Assembly: GCA_964545315.1 (NCBI GenBank)
Contig: CAZJGI010000014.1
Coordinates: 1 to 64,000, forward strand
Length of the DNA: 64,000 nucleotides
From: JAAYJR01 sp964545315
GTDB taxonomy: Bacteria; Bacteroidota; Bacteroidia; Bacteroidales; Prolixibacteraceae
Reading direction: 5' to 3'
How positions within the stretch are numbered: the first letter of the stretch is position 1; the number at the start of each line of letters is the position of its first letter. Position numbers and translations under genes: made by a program. Below the pieces are notes generated by a model that worked only from the letters and a program-made list of their open reading frames with translations, had not been told where the DNA came from and searched no databases. Positions 7,577-16,386 of this stretch are shown here, piece after piece.

Positions 7577-10018
7577 ATGAAACGTTTAAGTATTTATCTG
7601 CTATTGCAGTTAATGGTTATTGCCGTTTGGGGGCAATTTAACCTTGAAGGAGTTATAACCGCTAACGGAGAGCCTTTGCCGGGAGCAAGCATTGTAATAA
7701 AAAATACATTTTATGGGGTCTCTTCAGCTAATGACGGTGGATTTAAGTTCAAAAACCTTAAGGAAGGAGTGTATGTACTGGCTGTTTCTTTTATAGGATA
7801 TGAGCCACAGGAGGTAACAGTTAGGGTACCTTCTCAGCAAGTAGTGACTGTAGAACTTGAATCAGCTACTATTATGACAGATGAGGTCCTTGTGTCTGCA
7901 ACACTTGCCGGAACCAAAACTCCGGTTGCGTATACCAACCTCAGTGATGAAGAAATTGCAGAACGAAACATGGGTCAGGATATTCCCTATCTGTTACAGT
8001 TAACTCCTTCATTTATTTCAACATCAGATGCAGGAACAGGTATAGGATACACTAGTTTCAGTATCCGGGGGACTGACATGAACCGAATCAATATAACTAT
8101 GAACGGAATTCCTCTCAACGATGCAGAATCTCACGGTACATGGTTCGTTGACCAGCCTGACCTGGCCTCATCTCTCGAAAATGTCCAGATTCAAAGAGGT
8201 GTGGGCACATCTTCCAATGGTGCAGCAGCATTTGGCGCTACTATTAACCTACGCACAAATACCTTAATCAAAGATCCTGTTGCCGAATATAAAACTGCTT
8301 TTGGATCGTTTAATACTTACAAAAATACAATTTCAGCATCTACCGGATTGTTGAATGATCATTTTAGCATTGATGCAAGACTGTCAAAAATATCTTCGGA
8401 TGGTTTTATAGACCGTGCCTTTTCTGATTTAAAATCTTTTTCCCTTTCAGGAGGTTACTATTCCGAAAGCACTATCGTTAAAGCCAATATTATATCAGGG
8501 CTTGAAAAAACATATCAGGCCTGGCAGGGAGTCCCGTCTGTAAGGCTGAATAATGACCTTGAAGGAATGCAACGCTATGAAGAACACTGGCTTTATTCAA
8601 CGGAAGAGACAAATCATATGATCAATTCCAACAGCCGTACTTACAACTATTACTCCTATGAAAACCAAATTGACCTTTACCAGCAGGATCATTATCAAAT
8701 GCATATTTCCCACAAATTTGACCAGCGCCTTAACCTAAATACTTCATTGCACTACACCAGAGGTAAAGGCTATTACGAAAATTATAAGCCCGGTGAGGAT
8801 TTGGAGGACTATCTGATACCTTCAATAACTATTGGAGATGAAATCGTGGAGTCATCAGATATAGTATATCGCAAATGGCTCGATAATCATTTTTACGGCC
8901 TAACCTTCTCATTGAACTACCAGTTAGGAAAGGGAAATTTTGTTCTTGGGGGCGGATGGAATAAATATGATGGTGACCATTATGGTAATGTTATTTGGGC
9001 ACAATTTCTCGGAGAGGCAGATTTCAACCATGAATACTACCGGAATAACGGATCAAAAAAGGACTTTAACATCTTCGGAAAATACAATTATAATTTGTCT
9101 GAATCAGTAAGCCTTTTTGCTGACCTTCAATACCGGAAAATAAATTACGAATTAAAAGGAATTGATGATGATTTGCGCAATATAACCCAGGATCATAGTT
9201 TTAACTTTTTTAATCCTAAAGCAGGCATTTTTGTCAACCCGGCAGTAAACCATGAATTCTATTTGTCATTTTCAGTTGCAAACCGCGAACCAAACCGTAC
9301 GGCATACATAGATGCCAATCCTGTAAATGACCCTCCCGTTAACGAGACTCTTTATGATTGGGAGGCGGGTTATAATTATAGTTCGGCAGGCTTTTCAGCA
9401 GCAGTAAATCTATACTATATGTCTTATGATGACCAATTGATACTTACAGGTGAAATTAATGACACGGGAAACCCTATGATGGTGAACATTGATGATAGTT
9501 ATCGCACAGGAATTGAACTGCAAAGCGGGTTAAAAATATTTCCCGGGCTGGAATGGAAAAATAATATCACGGTAAGCCAAAACAAGATTAAGAATTTTAC
9601 AGAATATGTGGATGACTGGGATACCGGAGAGCAATCAGTGTTTGAACATGGTACTACTGATATAGCGTTTTCACCTAATCTGACAGGTAACAGTACCCTC
9701 ACTTTCGAACCATTAAATAAATTATCCCTCTCACTTGTTTCAACTTATGTGGGCAGGCAATATATTGATAACAGCTCGGATAAGGACAGGAGCCTTGATG
9801 CATACTTTATTAATAGTCTCAAGGCCGATTATACCCTGTCTGCAAAATTATTTAAAGAGATAACCTTTCATATGATGGTCAACAACCTGCTTAATGAAAG
9901 GTATGAAAGCAATGCCTGGGTATATTCATATATCCTGGATGGCAAACGTTATAAAATGGACGGGTATTTTCCACAGGCAGGAAGACATATTTTAGTTGGA
10001 ATAGACCTGAAATTCTAA
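7577..10018 (+). CDS. TonB-dependent outer-membrane receptor, predicted thiamin transporter
   Basis: An 813-residue outer-membrane receptor with a signal peptide ending near VWG-QF (about residue 20), a CarboxypepD-regulatory-like domain (about 22-105, FNLEGVITANGEPLPGAS), a plug domain (about 115-235, with RGTDMNRINITMNGIPLND) and a 22-strand-type barrel ending FPQAGRHILVGIDLKF with terminal Phe, as expected for insertion by BAM. The TPP riboswitch directly upstream indicates uptake of thiamin or a precursor; riboswitch-controlled TonB receptors of this type (called OMR1) are described in comparative work on Bacteroidetes. No inner-membrane PnuT or thiamin kinase is next to it, so the rest of the pathway lies elsewhere. 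The stop codon abuts that of the opposite gene. Confidence 0.9.
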   Translation: MKRLSIYLLLQLMVIAVWGQFNLEGVITANGEPLPGASIVIKNTFYGVSSANDGGFKFKNLKEGVYVLAVSFIGYEPQEVTVRVPSQQVVTVELESATIMTDEVLVSATLAGTKTPVAYTNLSDEEIAERNMGQDIPYLLQLTPSFISTSDAGTGIGYTSFSIRGTDMNRINITMNGIPLNDAESHGTWFVDQPDLASSLENVQIQRGVGTSSNGAAAFGATINLRTNTLIKDPVAEYKTAFGSFNTYKNTISASTGLLNDHFSIDARLSKISSDGFIDRAFSDLKSFSLSGGYYSESTIVKANIISGLEKTYQAWQGVPSVRLNNDLEGMQRYEEHWLYSTEETNHMINSNSRTYNYYSYENQIDLYQQDHYQMHISHKFDQRLNLNTSLHYTRGKGYYENYKPGEDLEDYLIPSITIGDEIVESSDIVYRKWLDNHFYGLTFSLNYQLGKGNFVLGGGWNKYDGDHYGNVIWAQFLGEADFNHEYYRNNGSKKDFNIFGKYNYNLSESVSLFADLQYRKINYELKGIDDDLRNITQDHSFNFFNPKAGIFVNPAVNHEFYLSFSVANREPNRTAYIDANPVNDPPVNETLYDWEAGYNYSSAGFSAAVNLYYMSYDDQLILTGEINDTGNPMMVNIDDSYRTGIELQSGLKIFPGLEWKNNITVSQNKIKNFTEYVDDWDTGEQSVFEHGTTDIAFSPNLTGNSTLTFEPLNKLSLSLVSTYVGRQYIDNSSDKDRSLDAYFINSLKADYTLSAKLFKEITFHMMVNNLLNERYESNAWVYSYILDGKRYKMDGYFPQAGRHILVGIDLKF

Positions 10019-11158
10019 CTAAGGATTTGCTTCAAGGATTACCTGACCTTCAATCTCAACCAGCAATTTCTCCCGGCAGATGTCTGCAACAAGATAAACT
10101 GCCGGGAGATTACCGTAGTAAGATCTGAAAATTTTCCGGATCTTACGAAAATCATTTCTGTTCTTAATATATATCCTTGCATGACCGTAAACAGGTCTCA
10201 GGCTTTTATATCCAATCTGTACAAGTACGTCTTCAGAGTATAATTTCTCAATATTTTGAATTGTCACTTCAGTTTGTTTTTCCGGATCACCTTCTGCAAC
10301 AGTCTTTTCCCCTCTTATAGAGGCAGTACCTGAAATAAATATCAGTTTTCTGTCAAACATTTCGAGGTAACGTGCTCTTTCAAATTTAGGAGTTGACCTG
10401 ATGGAATATTGTGATTCTTCAAGTACTTTTTCACTATAGTGATGAGCAGCTTTCTGAAGAGGATTATTCAAGGAAAAAGTCTTATGAACTCCCGACTTAA
10501 CTGCAATAAATTCTATGATGATCCCGCCGAAGTCCATACCTATACCCGTTGCCGAAGGATATCCGTTTTGAATAAAATGATCTGCATAAAAACGGGACCT
10601 TATATTATTAAACACCTGGTATTTCTGTTCATCATCCTCCCGGCCCAGGATATTTTCAATATAATTCCATTGTCTCACAATTGCATTAACAGGGAATCCT
10701 GTCTTATCCAATAACCGTCCAACTGAAGAAAAGGCTTCTTTGGCATTCTCCCTGCAACTGATCCTTGAATATTCCCGGACACTTCCTGCCAGTACTTCAA
10801 CATCCCCTCTTCTGAAAATAATAGCCTCTCCTCCTGAATCTTCAACTTTATTAAACTGCCAGAGGGCAGAGTCGTAATAAAATGCTTCAACAATAACATT
10901 TCCGGTGAAGGGCGCCTGGGCAATCAGGCTGAAAATAACAGGCCAGGAAAAAGTATCTTCAACTATCCGGGCTATATAATTATTTAATTCCTGATACTCC
11001 TCAACACTACCTGTGCGCGCAAAAAAATCAAGCCTGAATATTTTTTTTCCTTCATTGATGTGTTCCAGTTGTTCAAAACAATCTCTCAACTCCTCACTTA
11101 CAGAAGCAAGCCCCCTCCCTGGCTTAATATAAATATGATCACCGTTTAAAAAATACAT
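10019..11158 (-). CDS. Rid/chorismatase-fold (YjgF-like) protein
   Basis: A 379-residue soluble protein. The C-terminal third (about 265-375) is a YjgF/RidA-like domain: FISGTASIRGE (274-284) and LPAVYLVADICREKLLVEIE (351-370) match the Rid segments with the conserved Arg and Glu. The middle has RQWNYIENI (162-170) and NGYPSATGIG (198-207), which resemble motifs of the chorismatase family (FkbO/Hyg5/XanB2), enzymes built of two YjgF-like halves that hydrolyse chorismate. A chorismate- or related enol-ester-hydrolysing enzyme is possible, but a non-catalytic or imine-deaminase-like role cannot be excluded. No flexirubin or polyketide genes are nearby. Its TAG stop begins at the base after the TonB receptor stop on the other strand. 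Confidence 0.65.
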   Translation of the reverse strand: MYFLNGDHIYIKPGRGLASVSEELRDCFEQLEHINEGKKIFRLDFFARTGSVEEYQELNNYIARIVEDTFSWPVIFSLIAQAPFTGNVIVEAFYYDSALWQFNKVEDSGGEAIIFRRGDVEVLAGSVREYSRISCRENAKEAFSSVGRLLDKTGFPVNAIVRQWNYIENILGREDDEQKYQVFNNIRSRFYADHFIQNGYPSATGIGMDFGGIIIEFIAVKSGVHKTFSLNNPLQKAAHHYSEKVLEESQYSIRSTPKFERARYLEMFDRKLIFISGTASIRGEKTVAEGDPEKQTEVTIQNIEKLYSEDVLVQIGYKSLRPVYGHARIYIKNRNDFRKIRKIFRSYYGNLPAVYLVADICREKLLVEIEGQVILEANP

Positions 11159-11279
11159 TTAAATATCTGAACAATTTAATTTATCATATAACTAACCAAC
11201 CTCACAAATATAGATACCTAATTGATAATTAACTATAATTCTTTTAACCAACTAACAGGATACAGATATGTTGATTCTT

Positions 11280-11981
11280 TCAGAAATCCCCTGTTTTATC
11301 AGCGCCGGCTAAGACATCCGGAGTAGCTCCTATACCCAACCGGCCGGCGCCCATCCTGACAAATGTAACTGCATCATTCCATGTCCTGATCCCCCCGGAT
11401 GCCTTCACTCCTATTTTACCTCTGACTGATTTTACCATAACTTCGATAACCTCAGGTGTTGCTTTTCCCGGGCCGAATCCTGTGGATGTTTTTACGAAGT
11501 CTGCACCTGCCTTAAGTGACAATTCACAAGCTTTTGCCACCTGTTCCAAAGTCAGAAAACCGGTCTCCTGGATTACTTTGACCAATACTTTGTTTTTATG
11601 AGCCACATTAACAACCGACATAATATCCTCAATCACATATTCATAATCACCACTAAGGAACCTGCCGATATTCATAACCATGTCTATCTCATCAGTGCCA
11701 TCTGATATGGCCTGAATTGACTGGTATTCCTTAACTGCAATTGAATCAGCGCCATGAGGAAAACTTAAAACACATGACACTTTAATATCACTTCCTTTCA
11801 ACAGTTTTTTTGCTAACCGGATATCACAGGGCCTGACACACATACTATAAACCTTGTTCTCTATACAAATCTGTGAGTGCTTATAAATATCAGCTTCTGT
11901 GTATTCCGGTTTCAGGACAGCATGATCAATCAACCGTGCTATCTGCTCTTTGGTATAAATACTGGTGTTATTCATCCACAT
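11280..11981 (-). CDS. deoC: deoxyribose-phosphate aldolase
   Basis: A class I aldolase that splits 2-deoxyribose-5-phosphate to glyceraldehyde-3-phosphate and acetaldehyde in deoxynucleoside catabolism. The Schiff-base lysine is K164 in FVKTSTGFGPG, the proton-relay lysine K193 in GVKASGG, and the EIDMVMNIG segment (98-106) carries the conserved Asp. Length 233 is normal. The first ATG (11981) overlaps the end of xseB by 14 bases; a second ATG at 11975 is an equally good start. The gene is the last of an xseA-xseB-deoC leftward run. Confidence 0.95.
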   Translation of the reverse strand: MWMNNTSIYTKEQIARLIDHAVLKPEYTEADIYKHSQICIENKVYSMCVRPCDIRLAKKLLKGSDIKVSCVLSFPHGADSIAVKEYQSIQAISDGTDEIDMVMNIGRFLSGDYEYVIEDIMSVVNVAHKNKVLVKVIQETGFLTLEQVAKACELSLKAGADFVKTSTGFGPGKATPEVIEVMVKSVRGKIGVKASGGIRTWNDAVTFVRMGAGRLGIGATPDVLAGADKTGDF

Positions 11982-12168
11982 CTTTTAATATCTGCTCTAC
12001 CTGCTCATTGGTTTTCAACAATTTATCTTTACAAACCTTAAGAAGTATAGATACCCTTTTGACTTTTTCTGTTAATTCATCTACATCAAATTCCTCATTC
12101 TCAATTTTCTGAAGTATCTCCTCAATCTCAGTGACCGCTTCCTTATAACTAATTTTCTGAATTGCCAT
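11968..12168 (-). CDS. xseB: exodeoxyribonuclease VII small subunit
   Basis: A 66-residue helical protein beginning MAIQKISYKEAVTEIEEILQ, with the usual pattern of XseB: a first helix, a central DELTEKVKRVSILLKVCKDKL helix and an acidic tail. It binds the coiled-coil of XseA to form exonuclease VII, which degrades single-stranded DNA from both ends. Its start overlaps the end of xseA by 20 bases and its end overlaps deoC, so the three are translationally coupled. Confidence 0.93.
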   Translation of the reverse strand: MAIQKISYKEAVTEIEEILQKIENEEFDVDELTEKVKRVSILLKVCKDKLLKTNEQVEQILKDVDE

Positions 12169-13603
12169 TATATTCTTTTTTTATGATTATACTTCTTGAT
12201 CTGCCGTCCGGAAAAAGTGTTTCCAGTTCATCGTCTATATTAAGTTGTTTTATTGATTTAACCAGTTTACCATTGCTGAGGCTAATGCTGTAACCTCTTC
12301 GTAAAATATTGTCAGGATCAAGTAAATGTAATGTTTTTGCATTCATATTAAGTCTCTCCTGCTGTCTGGTCAGATATCTGCCGGAAAAATATTTTACTTT
12401 TCCTGTTAACAAATTTAATTCATTGTAATGTTTGTTATGAATTTCTCTAATAAGCCGGTTCAGTATTCTGCCACTCCTTAAAATTTTACTCAAATTGTCA
12501 GCAGACCATCCGGAGATGGCATAATTTAAATCATGTTTGATATTAATCAGCTTATGTTCCTGTCTAAATGAAAACCTGCCCACGGTTTGGGTTAGCCTGT
12601 TTCCGGTTTTCATAAGGCATTGTTTCTTTCCTGCTATAAATTCGTCTGTCAGTTTCTCCAGCGCGAAAGAATAATCTTTTAACCCTGCCTGTTTCAATTC
12701 TACGGCTTGGGTAGCCATATTTACCAGATTATTTTTCAACTCAGTCAACAGTTCATAAAAACGTTCTGCACCGCTAATAAAAAACTCTGCAACAGCTGTT
12801 GGTGTTTTAAGGCGGGTATGTGCTACCAGATCAATTATAGTATCATCTTTTTCATGTCCTATACCTGTAATTACCGGCAAGGGGAACTGGGTTACATGAA
12901 AAGCAAGATCATAATTATCGAAACAATCCAGGTCAGCAGTGGCTCCTCCTCCCCTGATAATTGCAACTGCATCAAAATCTTTCTCAAACTTAAAAATAAT
13001 ATCCAGCGCATTTATTATGGAATCAACAGCCTCGGCCCCCTGCATGTATGCTTCGAAAAGTTTAGGATAAAATTTAAAGCCTCCCGGATTATTCTCAAGA
13101 TGATCCATAAAATCCTGATAACCGGCAGCGGTCTTTGATGATATTACTGCAATACGCTGAGGAACTAATGGCAGTTCAAGTTCCTTATTCATATAAAAAA
13201 TATTCTCCGCCTTAAGCCTGTCAATTATCTCTTTACGTTGAAGTGCCATATCTCCAATGGTATAGGCAGGTTCAATATCTTTAATAACAAGGCTCAATCC
13301 ATAAATATGATGAAACTCAACAGCAACCATCACCAAAATTTTAATACCTTCCTTAAATGGTCGTCCCGTGGTAGTTTCAAAATATGGCTTTATCATTCTG
13401 TAAGTATAAGACCAAATAACTGCCCTGGCCCTTGCAATTATTTTGTTTCCCTCTTTCTCAATAAGTTCCAGGTAACAATGTCCACTCCTGTTTTCAGTCA
13501 TCTCGCTAATTTCCCCTACTACCCACAAATTTCCCGGGATTGCATCAGTCAACGAATCCTTAATCAGTTGATTTAATTGATAGAGGGTAAATTTCCGGTC
13601 CAT
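12149..13603 (-). CDS. xseA: exodeoxyribonuclease VII large subunit
   Basis: A 484-residue subunit with an N-terminal OB-fold (about 1-100, GNLWVVGEISEMTENRSGHCYLEL region), a catalytic domain containing IAVISSKTAAGYQDF, IIRGGGATADLDCFDN (about 210-225) and PVITGIGHEKDDTIIDLVAH (about 237-256), and a long coiled coil followed by a C-terminal RGYSI segment that is conserved in the family. All are standard XseA landmarks. It lies 7 bp after the subtilase gene in the same direction. Confidence 0.96.
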   Translation of the reverse strand: MDRKFTLYQLNQLIKDSLTDAIPGNLWVVGEISEMTENRSGHCYLELIEKEGNKIIARARAVIWSYTYRMIKPYFETTTGRPFKEGIKILVMVAVEFHHIYGLSLVIKDIEPAYTIGDMALQRKEIIDRLKAENIFYMNKELELPLVPQRIAVISSKTAAGYQDFMDHLENNPGGFKFYPKLFEAYMQGAEAVDSIINALDIIFKFEKDFDAVAIIRGGGATADLDCFDNYDLAFHVTQFPLPVITGIGHEKDDTIIDLVAHTRLKTPTAVAEFFISGAERFYELLTELKNNLVNMATQAVELKQAGLKDYSFALEKLTDEFIAGKKQCLMKTGNRLTQTVGRFSFRQEHKLINIKHDLNYAISGWSADNLSKILRSGRILNRLIREIHNKHYNELNLLTGKVKYFSGRYLTRQQERLNMNAKTLHLLDPDNILRRGYSISLSNGKLVKSIKQLNIDDELETLFPDGRSRSIIIKKEYNGNSEN

Positions 13604-13610
13604 TGGATGG

Positions 13611-15284
13611 TTATTTTTTTATAATTTTCAAGGTTTCAACCTTGTCATCTGCAACTAATTGCATAAGATAAATTCCCGGCTCCAACAATTTCATGCTGTG
13701 TAAAATAATTCTGGAGGCATCATTTCTGACTTCCTGAAAAACAAGCCTTCCATCTGTCGCATAAAAACTTATCTTCACTTTTTTATATAGAATATTGTTT
13801 AGCTTTTGCAGAACCAGATAATCGTCCACCGGATTTGGATATACCGTCCATTCAGTTTTAATATCCCATTTATCGATGAAATTTGTTTTGAGGATATAAT
13901 CGGCCATTTTCATATCAGGAATACCATATCCCACGACAGAATCCGGATTATTATAGATATGCGAACTTTTTTCTATAGCATTTTTCACCTCCCATGCTTT
14001 AGCCTGTGGATTAGCCTGCCACAAGCATGCAGCAATCCCAGCCATTACAGGAGAAGAATATGAGGTACCATTACCGGTTTCAACCCTGCCATCATGCCTT
14101 TGGATTACGGTATTCCATCCTACAGCTGAAATATTTGGCTTAATGTCCCCGTCTGATGCCGGCCCGTATGATGTAAAGGGAGCAGGTACCCCGTCTTTAT
14201 TCACAGCTCCTACAGAAATTACGCTGTCACCATCTGAAGGGGCAATAATATATTTCCATTCCTGTTCATTGAGGCCTTCATTACCGGCGCTGGAAAAAAC
14301 AAGAATGCCACGGGACATTGCGATATTAGCCCCTCTTGTGACCCGGGTTGTTCTCCCGTCCATCTGTTCATAAGTATGGTTCATAATGCTATCATCGAAG
14401 ATAAAATATCCCAATGATGAATTTATAATATCAACCCCGGTGCTGTCTGCATATTCAGCAGCAGCAACCCAGTTATCCTCCTCAATTAAATACTCCGATT
14501 CAATATCCTCTGACCTTAAAAGAAGATATGATGCCTTGGGCGCTGTGCCGATCAACTTCCCCGGAATATTGCCTGCCATAATTGACAGCACACTCATTCC
14601 GTGATAATGAATATCGAATAAGTCTTCATTCCTGCCGGTAATATCTTTAACGCCAAGAATTCTGTTGTCAAATCTTAAACTGTCAAAAGCAGGGTATTCA
14701 TCTACTTTATAAAAACCTGCATCCAGTACTGCTATTTGCATCCCCTGACCCTTGTAGCCCTGATTATGAAGAAATTGACCATTTATTTGGCCAACCTGGT
14801 ATGCTGAATTGCCGTACTCTGTGGTATCAATTTCCAACAGCTTTCCTGGTGATATTGGTTCCAGAAACTTGTTAACAGCGCTTTTAAACTTCTTATCCTT
14901 CTTAGTAAGTTCTACTTCTCTCACAAAAGGAAGTTGCATTAATTCTGCTTCAATATTTTCCTGAACTGTTTTTACTGTAATTCCATTCAACCATCTGGAA
15001 GAATGAACTAATGAACATCCAAGGTCTAAAACATTCTTGATATATGCAGGATCAACAGGCAGGTCAAGTGAATCAATTGCAATATTTTGTTTTTCCCTGC
15101 GTAGAATAGCTCTCTCAGAAAGAAAGGTCTCAGGGTTCGACAGCCGCCAGGGAGTATTTTTTTTATCTTTAAATCCAATCCAGTAATATGATTGCGCCCC
15201 GGCACCAGAACCTGTTAAAAATAAAACGGCAAAAACCACGGGGAAAAGAATTTTTTTTATGCCTGAACCCTTCGTCATATTCAC
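13611..15284 (-). CDS. secreted S8 subtilisin-family serine peptidase with T9SS C-terminal sorting domain
   Basis: A 557-residue protease. The N-terminus (about 1-30) is a signal peptide ending GAGA-Q; a prodomain-like region follows to about 170. The catalytic triad is D188 (IAVLDAG), H228 (HYHGMSVL) and S408 (GNGTSYSSP), with N335 (SSAGN) as oxyanion residue. The last 80 residues (about 478-557, YPNPVDDYLVLQ to VETLKIIKK) form a type A T9SS sorting domain, so the enzyme is predicted to cross the outer membrane through the type IX system and be attached to the surface or released. The substrate is unknown. It is 48 bp downstream of the MORN-repeat gene and may be co-transcribed with it. Confidence 0.92.
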   Translation of the reverse strand: MNMTKGSGIKKILFPVVFAVLFLTGSGAGAQSYYWIGFKDKKNTPWRLSNPETFLSERAILRREKQNIAIDSLDLPVDPAYIKNVLDLGCSLVHSSRWLNGITVKTVQENIEAELMQLPFVREVELTKKDKKFKSAVNKFLEPISPGKLLEIDTTEYGNSAYQVGQINGQFLHNQGYKGQGMQIAVLDAGFYKVDEYPAFDSLRFDNRILGVKDITGRNEDLFDIHYHGMSVLSIMAGNIPGKLIGTAPKASYLLLRSEDIESEYLIEEDNWVAAAEYADSTGVDIINSSLGYFIFDDSIMNHTYEQMDGRTTRVTRGANIAMSRGILVFSSAGNEGLNEQEWKYIIAPSDGDSVISVGAVNKDGVPAPFTSYGPASDGDIKPNISAVGWNTVIQRHDGRVETGNGTSYSSPVMAGIAACLWQANPQAKAWEVKNAIEKSSHIYNNPDSVVGYGIPDMKMADYILKTNFIDKWDIKTEWTVYPNPVDDYLVLQKLNNILYKKVKISFYATDGRLVFQEVRNDASRIILHSMKLLEPGIYLMQLVADDKVETLKIIKK

Positions 15285-15332
15285 TTTTAATTACACAAAT
15301 TTACGGCACAAATTAATGAAATATCTTGAACT

Positions 15333-16130
15333 TTAGGGGAATTTTTGAATGATGTTCATATATTCTGTCGGATCCTGAATGAATTTTTCAGGATCAGGTA
15401 TGGAATTTCTATCTCTTTCCATTTGTCGCATTTGAATATTATCTATACTATCCCGCACTTCCGGGTTAAGTAACCGTCCCCGTTCATATTTCAGGTGATA
15501 TAAAAATTTGCCTTCCTCATCAAAAAACTTCCATTCTCCGTCTCTTTGGTTATTCACATAATAAGCCTCCATTTCAGTCCGGCCATTTTCATAATTAACA
15601 AGGCATAATCCATTGCGTTTATCATTTTGAAATCTACATTGCAAATATGGCTTACCATTTTTAAAAAACACCTGGTATTTACCTTCCTGTTTCCCGTTTA
15701 TCCACTCAGCTTCCTCCAATATCCCGCCGGTAGGATAAAATTTTCGGGAAATCCCATGTTTTTGTCCATCCACATAATCTTCTTCAGAAATTTTAGTATC
15801 GCCAGACAGAAATATCCAGGTTCCTGTTCTCTTTTCATTGAGATAAAAGCCTTCTGCAACTTTTTTACCCTGCTGATCGAAAAGGATAGCAGACGCAGAA
15901 TCCGAAGATGAGAAATATCTCAGTTTAACTTTAACCTGGCCTCCTTCAAAATATCTGATCCAGTCCCCGCAAGGTTTATCATCTTTAAACTGTCCCTCAT
16001 ACATAAGTTGTCCGTTAGGATACTTCTTTTGCCATTGTCCCTGACGCAAACCATTTTTATCGGTTTGATTAATTTGTGAGTAAGAATAGAAGGGGACAAT
16101 TAATAATATCAATAAAATTACATTTCTCAT
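15333..16130 (-). CDS. exported MORN-repeat protein (YwqK-like)
   Basis: A 265-residue protein with a signal peptide (about 1-18, VILLILLIVPFYSYS-Q) followed by at least six copies of an about 20-24-residue MORN_2 variant such as NGLRQGQWQKKYPNGQLMYE, GKQEGKYQVFFKNGKPYLQ and NQRDGEWKFFDEEGKFLY. The Gly-x-W/Y ... NG pattern is plain throughout. Such repeats form beta-hairpin stacks used for binding; no enzyme domain is visible. Similar proteins are common and mostly uncharacterised in Bacteroidetes. It precedes the secreted subtilase in the same orientation. Confidence 0.85.
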   Translation of the reverse strand: MRNVILLILLIVPFYSYSQINQTDKNGLRQGQWQKKYPNGQLMYEGQFKDDKPCGDWIRYFEGGQVKVKLRYFSSSDSASAILFDQQGKKVAEGFYLNEKRTGTWIFLSGDTKISEEDYVDGQKHGISRKFYPTGGILEEAEWINGKQEGKYQVFFKNGKPYLQCRFQNDKRNGLCLVNYENGRTEMEAYYVNNQRDGEWKFFDEEGKFLYHLKYERGRLLNPEVRDSIDNIQMRQMERDRNSIPDPEKFIQDPTEYMNIIQKFP

Positions 16131-16240
16131 TTGCAGGTTTTACTAAATAACTTGAAAACAAAGAAAATATTTTATGTGACCATTTCATGTTGTATAGAGA
16201 TTATTTCATGGCCTCGGGAAACCGTGTATTCACAAATGAT

Positions 16241-16286
16241 AAAAATAAAAGCCTGCCACCTTTCTTAAAAGAAATATGCGGCAGGC
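16241..16286 (-). terminator. rho-independent terminator downstream of dnaK
   Basis: GCCTGCC (16251-16257) and GGCAGGC (16280-16286) form a 7-bp GC-rich stem; the loop contains a further TTTCTT/AAGAAA pairing. Read on the minus strand the stem is followed by TTTTATTTTT (16241-16250), the expected U-tract. It lies about 100 bases after the dnaK stop. The 16131-16386 gap holds nothing else supportable. Confidence 0.75.
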
Positions 16287-16386
16287 AGAAAGTTATATAT
16301 TATAATCTACAGGGCAAAAATATAGTTAACCAATTTTCAAACAACTTTATTCAACAGAAAATACACTTTAAGCTGTGATAAGAAAC

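Noticed and set aside
16187..16378. Small rightward ORF of 63 residues between the MORN gene and dnaK
   Set aside because: It runs through the dnaK terminator hairpin and has no recognisable protein pattern.
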